A stretch of DNA of 64,000 nucleotides, taken from contig JAODUP010000563.1 in the NCBI GenBank assembly GCA_025642065.1, positions 1-64,000 on the forward strand, read 5' to 3'. The notes under the pieces are model-generated. The model saw only the letters and a list, made by a program, of their open reading frames with translations. It was not told the DNA's origin and ran no database searches. The translations under genes were made by a program, and so were the position numbers. This stretch comes from Paralvinella palmiformis. Its lineage: Eukaryota > Annelida > Polychaeta > Terebellida > Alvinellidae. Positions 21,701-29,887 of the stretch are shown here, piece after piece; the stretch's first letter is position 1; every line of letters starts with the position of its first letter.

Positions 21701-23084
21701 TAATGGATTAGTCAAGAATACATCCTTATTTGAATCAGTCATGAAGCTTTCTGTGATTGCCTTCAGCTTAGCATAGCCAATTGTGTCTGGAGAGGTGGGA
21801 AACCATAACCTTTGAATTGGTACTGCGAAGTTGTCTCCAAAGTCTTTTTTATAAGTCTCACTCACCAAAAACTACATTAATTAAATTGTATAAGAAATAA
21901 AATAAATTCAATAAATCTGTATTCAATTAATGGCATAAATCACTTCATGTTAAAGTTAAACCTATCATGTTTCCATGCTAGGCCAAAATGTCTGTTCAAC
22001 AATTAATATAGTCTATATAGATCATCTATATTATATATATATATATATAGGCTGTTGTTACATATCCGAGCATCGGAATCGTGTTCCTTGATGATAAAGA
22101 TCTGAGGACTCTATGTGCATGCACTAGGTTTGGGTGTTTCCGGTGCTCGGACACGGAACAGCAAGCCGAGCATCGGAATTGTGTTCGTTGGTGATAAAGA
22201 TCCGAGCATTCAACATTTGAACCATACATCATCAATATTATTATAAATCTGAGCATGATAATTTTTTATCTGCTCGCATCATTTTCAGTGACAGGAGCAT
22301 AGTTGTAGTTACTGCTACTAGCGTTTAATAAAGATATTATATTAATAGACATCATAATCAGATTAAAAAGAAAATCTGACATTTAAGAAATGCTTTATTT
22401 TATGGTTACTGCAGCCAAGGAAATATTATTTTCTACAGGTGTACTGTTTATTAACTTTTTTAAATTCTAAGTGGGGCTATTCCAAAGGCGTGCAATATAA
22501 CTACTACATGCTCAGCTGCCATATTTGAGCAGAAGTAATAGCAATCAAGGATTAATTGGCGCATGCGCATTGAGTGCTCAGACCTATAATGCAGGGTTAC
22601 GATGCGTGGATATGTAACCACTTTGATATATATATATATATCTGTGTGTGTCCAAGATATGCTAGGTATTAATTATGTACAGCTTTTGTAAAATGAAGTA
22701 ATAATAATAAATTAAAACCCCAAAAGGGCATATTATATGGAGATAAATAATGTTTTATTAAATACAACGGTTGATAATAGGGAATTCCCATTTCAATATT
22801 ATTAACACTGTATTTAATATATTAAATATTAATTTAGTATTTAAAACAGACTGAACAGTATGAATAGATCAAGGACTTTTATGCGAGTAGTAGAGGTCTA
22901 GACATAGATATACTATCATCTACTGATCTAGTCTCAAGTCTGTAGCAGACGATTTTTAAAAGGTGGTTAAATCGTTATGTACAACAGGGCATATACCTTT
23001 TCCTTTCATTAGAAGTGCAGCAACAGCACTGTCTATACGACCAGAAATATAGCACGCTATATGCTTAACTGATTTTAAATGCAT
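6317..23084 (-). CDS. TRMU: TRMU/MnmA-like mitochondrial tRNA 2-thiouridylase homologue, probable pseudoenzyme (8 exons)
   Basis: Join, in transcript order: 23084-22997, 13672-13519, 13287-13103, 11985-11807, 11647-11600, 11322-11256, 9537-9443, 6712-6317. The coding length is 1212 bases (403 residues plus TGA), all introns are GT..AG, phases match and there is no internal stop. The human family member is about 420 residues. Known TRMU/MnmA enzymes adenylate U34 in the anticodon wobble position of mitochondrial Lys/Glu/Gln tRNAs and insert sulfur using two cysteines. Homology is clear along the whole length: AVAALL in the N-terminal loop, SGHYART, a PLG.F block, a GEHDGLH block and a C-terminal AFYHGEECIGGAKIL block. 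Every key catalytic element I can place is altered: SGGVDS is SGRIDS (14-19), the first catalytic Cys is Tyr99, the second aligns with Val205, and the LGQR motif is IGKT (247-250). I infer a paralogue or relic without thiolase activity, maintained as an open frame; its role is unknown. The first intron, about 9.3 kb, is full of mobile DNA. Confidence 0.92.
7016..7037. repeat. Perfect 22-base palindrome in a TRMU-like intron
   Basis: The half-site CATTATCATTA is followed immediately by its reverse complement TAATGATAATG. More imperfect ATAATGATAATG copies follow to 7075. It could be a decayed MITE end or simple-sequence drift. Confidence 0.7.
7341..7455. repeat. Two-copy tandem duplication, period 61
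   Basis: The units share GGCACAG.TGA.ATTTGGATTCTAAC and a GTTTGCAGT.(G/C)AGTGC block. They are about 80 percent alike by eye. It lies in an intron of the TRMU-like gene. Confidence 0.75.
7860..8085 (-). mobile_element. tRNA-derived SINE (family A), diverged copy
   Basis: The minus strand has a head with GCAGTGGTTAATGCACTGCA, then TGTTTGTAGGATGTATTCCT and GGCTAAACAATCCACTCACT. All of these match the better copy at 27885-28080. The B-box region is eroded. Confidence 0.7.
8715..8890 (-). mobile_element. tRNA-derived SINE (family B), copy 2, with perfect target-site duplication
   Basis: Same family as 2540-2720, with the shared body TTTTGTGCACA..GTAGGCTAAATGGGCC (plus strand) and a shorter, more mutated tRNA head. 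The plus-strand left edge is an ATG/ATC repeat, the element's 3' tail. A perfect 13-base duplication, TTATTGTGGGGAT, flanks it at 8702-8714 and 8891-8903. It lies in the last TRMU-like intron. Confidence 0.87.
9443..9537 (-). CDS. TRMU: TRMU-like exon 7
   Basis: Encodes GLHLWHIGKTIVIEGKTFFV and AEKNRDKNSIKV. The family has GL..YT(I/L)GQR..(I/L)GG...(P)WYV..KD...N.(I/V).V. The tRNA-contacting GQR is GKT here, and the loop after it is shortened. Acceptor TTTGCAG/GT, donor GTG/gtaggc. Confidence 0.9.
11256..11322 (-). CDS. TRMU: TRMU-like exon 6
   Basis: Encodes EFPDTTGKIFDLESGAELGE plus HD. It matches the family's P..PG.I.D..G..(L/I)GEH.G segment, the start of the central beta-barrel domain. 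The acceptor is TTTTAG/GAG and the donor GATG/gtacgt, phase 1. Confidence 0.9.
11600..11647 (-). CDS. TRMU: TRMU-like exon 5 (48 bases): second catalytic Cys absent
   Basis: Encodes IDVLLKEKQLIRCLEK between CATAG/ATT and AAAAG/gtattt, phase 0 on both sides. Ungapped alignment anchored on the following GKI puts Val205 where the family has the persulfide-forming Cys. The only Cys in the exon (Cys215) lies ten residues too far downstream. The small size makes this the least certain exon, but dropping it leaves a gap relative to the family. Confidence 0.75.
11807..11985 (-). CDS. TRMU: TRMU-like exon 4
   Basis: Residues 143-202. LFKAVDQLEDQSYHL corresponds to the family's K D Q (S/T) (F/Y) F L segment, and AFFPLGDFNRGVVSRIVAAS to its (I/L)FPLG...K..VR.IA segment. 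The last codons GAC ATC ATG abut gtacaa, a usable donor. The family's catalytic G(M/I)CFIG motif should fall at this exon junction and is absent. Confidence 0.88.
13103..13287 (-). CDS. TRMU: TRMU-like exon 3: first catalytic Cys replaced by Tyr
   Basis: Residues 82-142. Contains EYRQGNNPSLDVLYNRHIIF; family members have a (T)PNPD..CN..IKF pattern here, and the cysteine position is Tyr99. The DIGADYVVSGHYART block that follows is well conserved. Two donors overlap: AAG/gtatct (13111) and CTAG/gtatat (13103). Only the latter is in phase with exon 4. Confidence 0.92.
13519..13672 (-). CDS. TRMU: TRMU-like exon 2
   Basis: Residues 31-80, starting NFITGLFLRNRYEEDEVV. It corresponds to the family's G..VTGVFMKNWD region. 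The N-W-D signature is changed to N-R-Y, and the cysteine-containing segment after it is missing or rewritten. It continues with RAHKICDILKIPIKVITLND, which matches the helix and strand that follow. The acceptor is ACAG/GT and the donor AACAG/gtaact. Confidence 0.9.
16003..17908 (+). mobile_element. CR1/L2-like LINE, 5'-truncated and frameshifted
   Basis: The element keeps the region before the RT (VNRVLHKSQTVLP, FNNFFCQKV), DPMPTWLVKDC, NYRPVSNLTFLSKVIE, DLSAAFDHNVLFSRL, LSGVPQGSVLGPLVF, the catalytic LYADDTQLYISL at about 16930-16965, HIDYCNSLLYGI and AFSVAAPTLWNRLP. The endonuclease domain is missing. At least three frame breaks occur, near 16525, 16600-16640 (a duplicated AAAAATGATATTAT) and 17200. 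The 3' end GGGCGCTTTATTAAATATAC followed by a TTATTATT tail is typical of CR1/L2-type elements. It lies antisense in TRMU-like intron 1 and is not functional. The exact clade is an inference from motifs. Confidence 0.92.
18792..19215 (+). repeat. Unnamed dispersed repeat with a Cys/His-rich mini-ORF, copy 1
   Basis: This segment is homologous to the minus strand of 60005-60284. Shared blocks include TGACAGTGACA.GTCTATT, AAAAAAGCAAA.CTATTG, GATTGT.AAATCCCAACTAA, CCCGA.C.A.C.ACCCTAATTT and GTATTCAA.AAACA.TGGC. Copy 1 keeps about 170 central bases that copy 2 lacks. I recognise no known transposon ends. It could be a transposon, a retrocopy of a small gene, or an exon family. Confidence 0.75.
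18841..18978 (+). CDS. 45-codon Cys/His-rich ORF inside the repeat
   Basis: An ATG frame encodes MKIIVSKKQT followed by YCSDCEIPTNGRICYRKHCR and GPDDHRGRHVSGYHC, then TAA. Cysteines at 12, 15, 24, 29 and 45 and histidines at 28, 35, 39 and 44 give a zinc-ligand-like spacing (C-x2-C-x8-C-x4-C). The translated peptide of copy 2 keeps Q.Y..DC.IPTNGRI, although stops and a shift break it. Beyond the stop the same frame still reads protein-like (FEYQCKNQ) between further stops, so the original product was probably longer and this is a remnant. I know no matching family. Confidence 0.35.
   Translation: MKIIVSKKQTYCSDCEIPTNGRICYRKHCRGPDDHRGRHVSGYHC
19797..20030. mobile_element. hAT-like MITE, 234 bases
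   Basis: Terminal inverted repeats of 15 bases: CAGTGTTCCAGATAA at 19797-19811 and the reverse complement of CAGGGTTCCAGATAA at 20016-20030, 14 of 15 identical. CAG(G/T)GTT ends are characteristic of hAT elements. I could not find a clean 8-base target duplication. No coding capacity. Confidence 0.65.
20480..21050. mobile_element. TTAA-flanked MITE, 571 bases
   Basis: It starts TTAAAGGGATAGTCAACC and ends with the reverse complement of TTAAAGGGACAGTCCACC, so about 16 of the first 18 bases are inverted-repeat matches. The TTAA at each end fits the target duplication of piggyBac or Kolobok superfamilies. Internal sequence is AT-rich and non-coding. It inserted in TRMU-like intron 1. Confidence 0.8.
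21348..21653 (-). pseudogene. Mutator-like (MULE) transposase fragment
   Basis: Three successive minus-strand frames reconstruct the start of a MULE DDE domain. DFLHYDSVPEADECIVIIAT is the segment that normally reads like FLLYDSG...R.LIF.T. WCMDATFTAAPHLFY corresponds to the W.(V/G)DGTF...P.LFYQL block bearing the first catalytic Asp. HGQVNIVRFPLAYALLL corresponds to IHG......PLVYALLP. Two frameshifts and a stop show it is dead. Only this small part of the transposase is present. Confidence 0.72.
21680..21871 (-). other. Exon-like open segment of unknown origin
   Basis: A minus-strand frame follows a possible acceptor (ATGTAG/TTT at 21871) and ends at TAG 21680-21682. It encodes 63 residues, FLVSETYKKDFGDNFAVPIQ then RLWFPTSPDTIGYAKLKAIT and a polar tail. 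Codon use looks protein-like. I do not recognise it, and it does not match the TRMU family or the usual region upstream of MULE DDE domains. It may be a relic of a gene carried by the neighbouring transposon. Confidence 0.3.
22054..22621. mobile_element. TA-type MITE, about 568 bases, with internal 100-base-spaced repeats
   Basis: Ends form an imperfect inverted repeat of 22 bases, 19 matching, with core GTTACATATCC and CATCG (22054-22075 against 22600-22621). (AT)n tracts flank both sides, 22031-22049 and 22625-22642, so the TA target duplication is hidden. Two direct copies of CCGAGCATCGGAAT(C/T)GTGTT, extending through GATAAAGATC(T/C)GAG, start at 22066 and 22166, exactly 100 bases apart. 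No coding capacity. The pattern fits Tc1/mariner-type MITEs. Confidence 0.72.
22997..23084 (-). CDS. TRMU: TRMU-like exon 1: start codon and degenerate P-loop
   Basis: ATG at 23082-23084 begins MHLKSVKHIACYISGRIDSA, matching the start of the family in length and register. The expected PP-loop SGGVDS is SGRIDS, with Arg replacing the second Gly and Ile replacing Val, followed by a normal AVAALLMKGK. The donor is AAAG/gtatat, phase 1. No better ATG lies upstream in frame close by. Confidence 0.88.
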
Positions 23085-23142
23085 AATATGTGAATAAGCA
23101 AACTACAGTCCATTTAAATCTATCAACCCAAAAGAAAGCTGT

Positions 23143-23151
23143 ACCGGAAGT
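23143..23151. promoter_or_regulatory. ETS/GABP-type site upstream of the TRMU-like gene
   Basis: ACCGGAAGT, the consensus ETS (GABP/NRF-2) element, lies about 60 bases upstream of the start codon. Such sites are typical near transcription starts of nuclear genes for mitochondrial proteins, which supports a real promoter here. Confidence 0.5.
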
Positions 23152-23339
23152 AACTCCATTAAGTACACATTTACAAACTAGGTATATTTTCTTCACTTTT
23201 AAAACTATCCATTGTTAAATACTAATTATCCATACACTAAGCTAAAAATACACGTAACATGTTTAAATATTATTATTTCATTTGGAATCATTAGCCAAAA
23301 AAATTGAGAAGGAATAAAGTTTGTTTCGTTAACCCGTTT

Positions 23340-23450
23340 CTTTGAAGTCCAGTTATCGTTTCGGTGGTTTCCCACAACTAAGTGACGTCCGCCCACAACT
23401 AACTCACGGGGCTAGTGTCGCACTTCAACTCCGGAACAAACAACCTGTGA
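23340..23450. promoter_or_regulatory. CpG-bearing possible promoter segment
   Basis: GC content rises locally with several CpGs. A CRE-like TGACGTCC lies at 23383-23390. A plus-strand splice-donor-like CCT/GTGAGT occurs at 23446/23447, so a divergent non-coding first exon could start here. No downstream partner exon is identified. Confidence 0.25.
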
Positions 23451-26400
23451 GTATTGTTTTGGTATCTTTTTCTCTGGTGTAATTATATCTTCTGATTACT
23501 CTCAGTTTGACGGTCCATATTATAAAGTGTGGTATATATTTTTCTCGATGTGGGCTAACTTGTAGGATGCGTCGAGTGACTGATGTTTTGGGAAGGGCCT
23601 GACGCTTAGTAAGGGTTTGTCCGAAGTGAAGTCCCACACCACAGCTGACACACACAGGCAGTCCGCCGTGATCACGCGGCACCGTCTAGTTAGGCACATC
23701 ATGAGTGAATAAGGCAATTACATTCATAGTAAATATTTTTAATTTATTAGATTTGTTATGACATATTAATATTATGCCTTTTATGGCATGTTTTTTTTAA
23801 TAAATAATTATGGAGTAAATTCACAAATTTCACGGCTAACAATAACATACTACTACTAGTCATCTAATGTCTGAATTTGATTGTTGTTGATTTGATAAAC
23901 ACTTTTCAGGATCTACAAAGCAATTTGTTATTTACTGTCTCAGATATTGAAGATTTTTTTCTGAATCTAAATCACAGATTATTGATATTTTTAGTAGGGA
24001 ATATTTGTTATTTTTGTTTGTGTGATCGTTTCTTCACTTAAATTAGTATCATTGGTTTATTTAACATTTCTAAACATGTATGATCTAAATTTGATTAATA
24101 TTTTAGTATGTCAGCGATATCATATAGTCATAGTGCAACCACTAGCATATATTTATGTGTGCTAACACTTTAACAAAGTTTAAGCACTACTATGGAGATC
24201 ATTAAAAAAAATTCTTCTGACAATTACATACACAAAATGCAATTACTGTATACGTTTTGTGCATAGAGTTTTAATTTTATAATGTAATTAATTAATCCCC
24301 TAGTTTCAAAGAGAGCATTGCTCGGTTTAAAAATTATCTGTCTGTGCCAAACTAAACTGAGTCCTTGGGACAACTTGTTGAGACATAGCCAACAAAATAT
24401 GGATGGTTGGTGATAAAGTCCTAGATGTAAAAAAACACTGTGCATTAAGCCTGGGTGTATACTTGATACTGACTGTAGGGCTTTAAAGATAAGTAATGTA
24501 TCCAAAAACGTTCAGATCTGCTATTGTTTTGTATTCTCAATGCACTGGAATGGTCCCCCCTCATCTGTATACACAAGCACATGTGCACACCTACTCTCTT
24601 ACCAGTTAGTTGGATGAGTGGAGTGGAGTTGTATACTTGATGACAATCGTTGTCCTCCAAGTCCCTTGTATTTGTACAGGACACTGTGTCATGCCACAGA
24701 TATGTGAACAGGCTTGGCCACATATACATAAATGGGGGAAATGAAGGACATGTATATATATTTGGTTTGCTGTTGGCATGAGCTGGCAGAATGCCACTTA
24801 GTTGGTTGAGAACCTTTGTGTGGGAAAACAATTCCCAGTAAAGCTATTGGCCACTTAATGGCCTGACGGTTTCAGCTATTTAGTAGGTTTTTTTCTCTCT
24901 CCAGAAATGGTATTGTTATTAACTGTTATAAAACATAACTTGTTGAATCTTCCTCATATGGGTGACTACATTATTTTTATAAAGAGGCTTGTTGCATGAA
25001 AAAACAAGTTTGGTTTGTAATGGTGTTTAACTGAACACATGTACAGATTTGATCAGAATTATGTGCCTGTTTACTTTCTGATATTTATAATTTAAAGTGC
25101 ACCTAAAACAAAAGCTCACATATTCCCAACCCATATCCATTCATGCCTGTATACACTTACTGAAATAATGGCCCTATCTTCACTTTATTTTTGTTTAAAA
25201 ACTTCTGTTTGCTTTATCGCATTTCTATTTCCTGGGTGACTTTATCCTTTTACTTGGTTCCAAACTTCTTTTCTGCGAATATGTGTCATTTGTATTGCTG
25301 AAGTACTTTAAATGTGTAATATATCAGTTCCATTTACCCCTTCTAATTATGATAATAATAAGAACATCCTGTATTTTAATGACATCTCATTTCTAGAATA
25401 GCATCTCCCATTGGAAGTTTGTATGTGCGTGCGTGTGTGTGGCTGGCTGGCTGACAGTAACTGTATATGCTGGTGTCTGTTAGCTCATTATGATAGCCTT
25501 AGTCCTCTATACAATAGGTCAACTTATCCCACAAACAGAAACTTTATATGCTGTAGGCTTACAGTTGTCAATAAGCAGCAAGTGATTTGCCCTAGATACA
25601 GGATTTGTTTGCTTTCAGTTCCTACAAGTCTGATGCATACCCATCTCAGTAATGTGTATCAATCACAGTATTATCATTCGGAATGAGCTTTCACTCATTA
25701 GTTCCAAGGCAAATACCACATCAGTTATGGATTCATTACCAATTTGTTTATTATTTAAAAAAATATCTGTTTGCACTCCTCATTTCCTTTAATGACTAGT
25801 ATGTAATCGTGTTTGTTTTGCCTTTACCAAAACACGGTATTAAGTACTTTGTTAAGTAATGTCTTGGGGATGTACAAGGTCTTTTTGTGTGAGATTGGTT
25901 CTCTAACTGTAAAAAAGACTGCCTCTCAGATAACTGATTGGACATATGAGGACAGATTTTATTCATCTAGATATTGTTCTGATATTATTAATTGTAGTTC
26001 CAGTAAGTTCAGCAAAATATATGCTGTAGTATGTACATGAATTTATGCATGATATCCATAGTTGAATTGGTATAGTATCAAGTATTATCCTATGACCTGG
26101 ATGGGACTATTAAATCAGTGAATTATTCCCAGTATACTGGTACTGAGAAATAAGAGATGTATCCTTCTAGGCCCTAACTGATCAAAGTAACATACATACG
26201 AGTTAGAGATCAGATTTTCCTTTCATCTGACTGATACCTCTCTGTTCACTGGAAACTGCTTGAGATGAGGGGAGGTGTTACAATTAACTGTAATTAAATA
26301 TAATACCCATTATATATGTCACCAACTGGGATATTATTGTGCTACTATGTTACTTCTGGTCATTTACTATGTATCATATAAATTTTTTGTGTTATTATTA

Positions 26401-26574
26401 AATATTTTATAACCCTACTTAGCACTTCTTAATTATCAAAGGAAGTGCTCTGTGTCTTTGCTAGGGTGTGTTGTTTTATTATGGTGTCTCCGGGAATGTT
26501 TCCTTGATATTTTTAATCCTACACCCTCTTAGCACACAGGATTATACAGTACTTATTTATTTATTTACAACATT

Positions 26575-26690
26575 TGCATAATAATAGGCACTGCTTAGAG
26601 TGCTTTGCTGCACACCTCCATGTTAGCATACAAATCTGACTCAAATCTATGCTTCCCCCATGGAGTCATCCCTTGCCATGTATCAAAAAT
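26575..26690 (+). mobile_element. tRNA-derived SINE (family A), partial diverged copy
   Basis: TGCTTAGAGTGCTTTGCTGC in the head and CTCAAATCTATGCTTCCCCC followed by ATGGAGTCATCCCTTG in the body parallel the copy at 27885-28080. The 3' part is missing. Confidence 0.5.
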
Positions 26691-27884
26691 GCAACCACTG
26701 GTGATACTAAATAGAGAACTCATTCATGCCTAAGCATAATAATATATCTTTAATAAAGCATCTTATGATCAAGTGACAGAACTAGCTATCCTTTGTTCAA
26801 GTCCACTATTTAATATGAAATTTTTAATTTAAGCATTAGGATAAAGAAGTTGTGTGGATATCCATAAAAGTATTTGTGAATACACATCAACATGTTTAGA
26901 AAGTATATAAGTTTTAGTTCTGCGTCATCCCATATTGGAACTGGAAATATTGATAAGAACATTAGGGCAGCATTTGGACTTTGGATAATCACTGTGCACA
27001 GATGGCATGTAACAGAAGGATGGATGCTTCATTATCATACGAAACTAAAATTCCACTTAAATAAATTATGTTTGTGGTGTGTGTGTGTGTGTGGATGGAT
27101 GAATATAGAGAACATGTATGCAGACACCTATAAGCTATGTATAAGTGATGCTGTTTTTCTGTTGTTGAGAAAATCAATGTTATACCTTTCTAACAGACTG
27201 TCACACATTAACATGTTGGTGTAACCAACTTAGTTTTGTTTTCCACCAACTCACAGTATTTCATGTTGTGCTGATATTTTTAGTTAATAACTGTTGTCCT
27301 AATGTTAATTGTCCATTCCATTGATCTGCTTAGGTATTTCTGTTGACATAATAATTATAGTATTTTGTATAAATGGTATGTTGATGTCAAACCACAGGAC
27401 CTGTGGTGTGATCTTTTGAGTGCTTTGTATACTCTTCGTCTAACTTTCATAAATTCTGAGTTGGTGAATGTATGTGAGCTTTGTCCGTAGCATCTGGGGC
27501 ATAATTGGCATGTGGATACACCCTAGATAAGCAAGACTGGACATGTTATGACCAGAGTAGAGTATTGAAAGATGAAACACCCCACAGCTGCAATAAGTTT
27601 TCCAGACTTACTGGATAATGGAAATAAGGGGAAAAACTCGTTTTACCAGTCAGGAAACCTCACAATATATAAAACATTGTTTCGGTGGGGGGGGGGATAG
27701 TGATTGTACAGTTGAAATAAGTTTTTAAATGATGAGAAATAATTAAAACATTGTATCCCCTCCCCTGGCAATCACTCTCTTCCATATAAGGTACTTAATT
27801 GCTTTATTTAATGGTTATTTTATTTTTTAAAGTGGGAGTTAATTTATCAGATATCACATTTAATTTCTTTTATCTGCATGGGGG

Positions 27885-28080
27885 TTCTCCAAAAGTGCAG
27901 TGGTTAGAACATTGCCCTGCAATCCTTCAGGTTGTTTGTTTGAATCCAACTCATACCTATGTTTGTGGGATGTTTCCCTGGGGAGTCATTTCTTGGCCGA
28001 GGCTAAACAGACTAGTCACTCTAACTCGGATATTCAGCTAGAAAGCAGTGTGTATGCGTGTGATCAGTTTGTTTTTGTGA
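27885..28080 (+). mobile_element. tRNA-derived SINE (family A), best copy
   Basis: The head carries an A-box-like GTGCAGTGGTTAGAACATTG and a B-box-like GTTTGAATCCAAC. The body reads TTTGTGGGATGTTTCCCTGG, GGAGTCATTTCTTGG and GAGGCTAAACAGACTAGTCA. Other copies at 7860-8085, 26575-26690 and 62080-62170 share parts in the same order, which defines a local family. Confidence 0.75.
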
Positions 28081-29854
28081 AGAATATCGCCATTTATTGA
28101 CTACTAATCATATTTGAGTATTCCGTAAACCATACGTACATAGTTGTGTACAAAGATCGCTTTAAAACATCAATAACTTTTAATGAACACACCTCAGTAG
28201 AGCTGCATACGGTCTACATTTAGGTGGCGATCTGTCAGTATTTCAAACAGCAGACTGTCTTTTCACATGTTTTGACAGCATTCTGTCCAAATCACCTCAT
28301 CTGTGCTGAGGGTATGTGCATTAAAAAGCTGGAAGAGTTAAGCAAACATGTATGAAAGCGTAATGAGCAGTGCCCTTTTAAACATAGTGAAAAGAAAACA
28401 GCTCTGAAACATACATGCACATTCAAACATTCCAATTATTAAACATTTAGCTTTTGGTTTATTCAGTTTATAAACCGTTAGCACCGTTGGTTATAGAAAA
28501 TAATCCAGAAGTTGTCACCGAAGTGAAAATATTTATTTCCAGCTTATGTCACGCCAACTCGTCTGTCCAGTTTTCAGGACGGTGTAGTTCGTGCATTTCA
28601 AGTATCACTTTCGTTCCGTGCTTCCCTTAACAGGCCTATCCCTTGGTTACTTTCATTATCAAACATAAAAAGTGTTTCTTGTTTACATTCAGTTTCCATA
28701 CTTTTGTGATTACACGATGTCCTAAAAGTCAATGCCGCCCAATTAACAGTCATCAGAAGAATCTGAACGTTTTGTATTCAACGCAGATATGTTTTGTTTT
28801 ATGTCATGTTTGGTGTAGGTTTCTTTTCGTTACAGCCATAAAGAATTAAAGCGCAACGGGTATACTTTATAGCATGTGATTAATTGGAATATATCCATGT
28901 TTTAATCTAGCTATCCCAGGTGTCGTTATCAATTGGTTAAACATGGGTGTGGGGGACTTTGATACTGGTTCGCGGCCATATGATAGATTTGCGCTTTGTT
29001 TGACTCGCAGCCGGTGGCAGCAGAGGGGACACCCAGCGGCCTCCTCGTCTGAACAGGCAGTCGTATGAGTCTGTGCATACATATGCATATATAATTTCCC
29101 ACTCCAGCCATAATTATTGTATCTGGGAGATTTTGAGTAGGACGTCTCCGCTATGCGGCCGGCGGGTTGCTCTTGTTTTTGGGGCGCCGAATCTGGACTG
29201 ACGGACGTGCATATGGCTGGGAGCCTCTACATGTGCGTTGTGTATTCATTGTCCCAGACATCTGATAGCAGTCTGTTTACACATGACAAGTGGTTGTGTG
29301 TGTGCGCCCGCGCGTACGTACCTGGTGTTTGATCCCAGCGTAATACAATACCGGACTGACTGTTCTGTGGGAATGTCAGCCATAGTTTTAATGTGTATAT
29401 AAGCTGAGGATACAGTTTGCCGGGACCTTGTACCCATATGATCAGTGACACTCCTTTCCTTTAACTACTATAGCTAGTACCCTATAGTGTAATCCCCTTT
29501 AACTGTGGTTGACCTCTAGTTGATAATGTAGCTAATAAGAGAGAGATATGCATTGCATATAGCACAGGTGCCACTTACTGTGTATATGTGCATGTCTGTA
29601 TAGTTAAGCTTGGAAGATAATGGATTTATAACAGCCCACCGTTCCTAAATCATAGATTAGAAGTATATGTTCTTGTTATTAACCATCCGTCCTACAATTG
29701 TGAGGAGCCGCAATTGTTTTGTCCTATTCTGTACCAAGAGTCCTTTATCAGCCCATGTTCTAGATCATAGTCCAATGGTACTTGGAATTATCATGTATAT
29801 TTATAACTTAGCTGGCTAGCCCCACTTAAACAAGTATATGTGTAGAACGCATTG

Positions 29855-29856
<2 letters not shown>

Positions 29857-29885
<29 letters not shown>
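29857..29885. repeat. (AT)n microsatellite followed by GATA/GACA repeats
   Basis: About 29 bases of alternating AT, then AGATAGACAGATAGAT. Confidence 0.95.
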
Positions 29886-29887
<2 letters not shown>

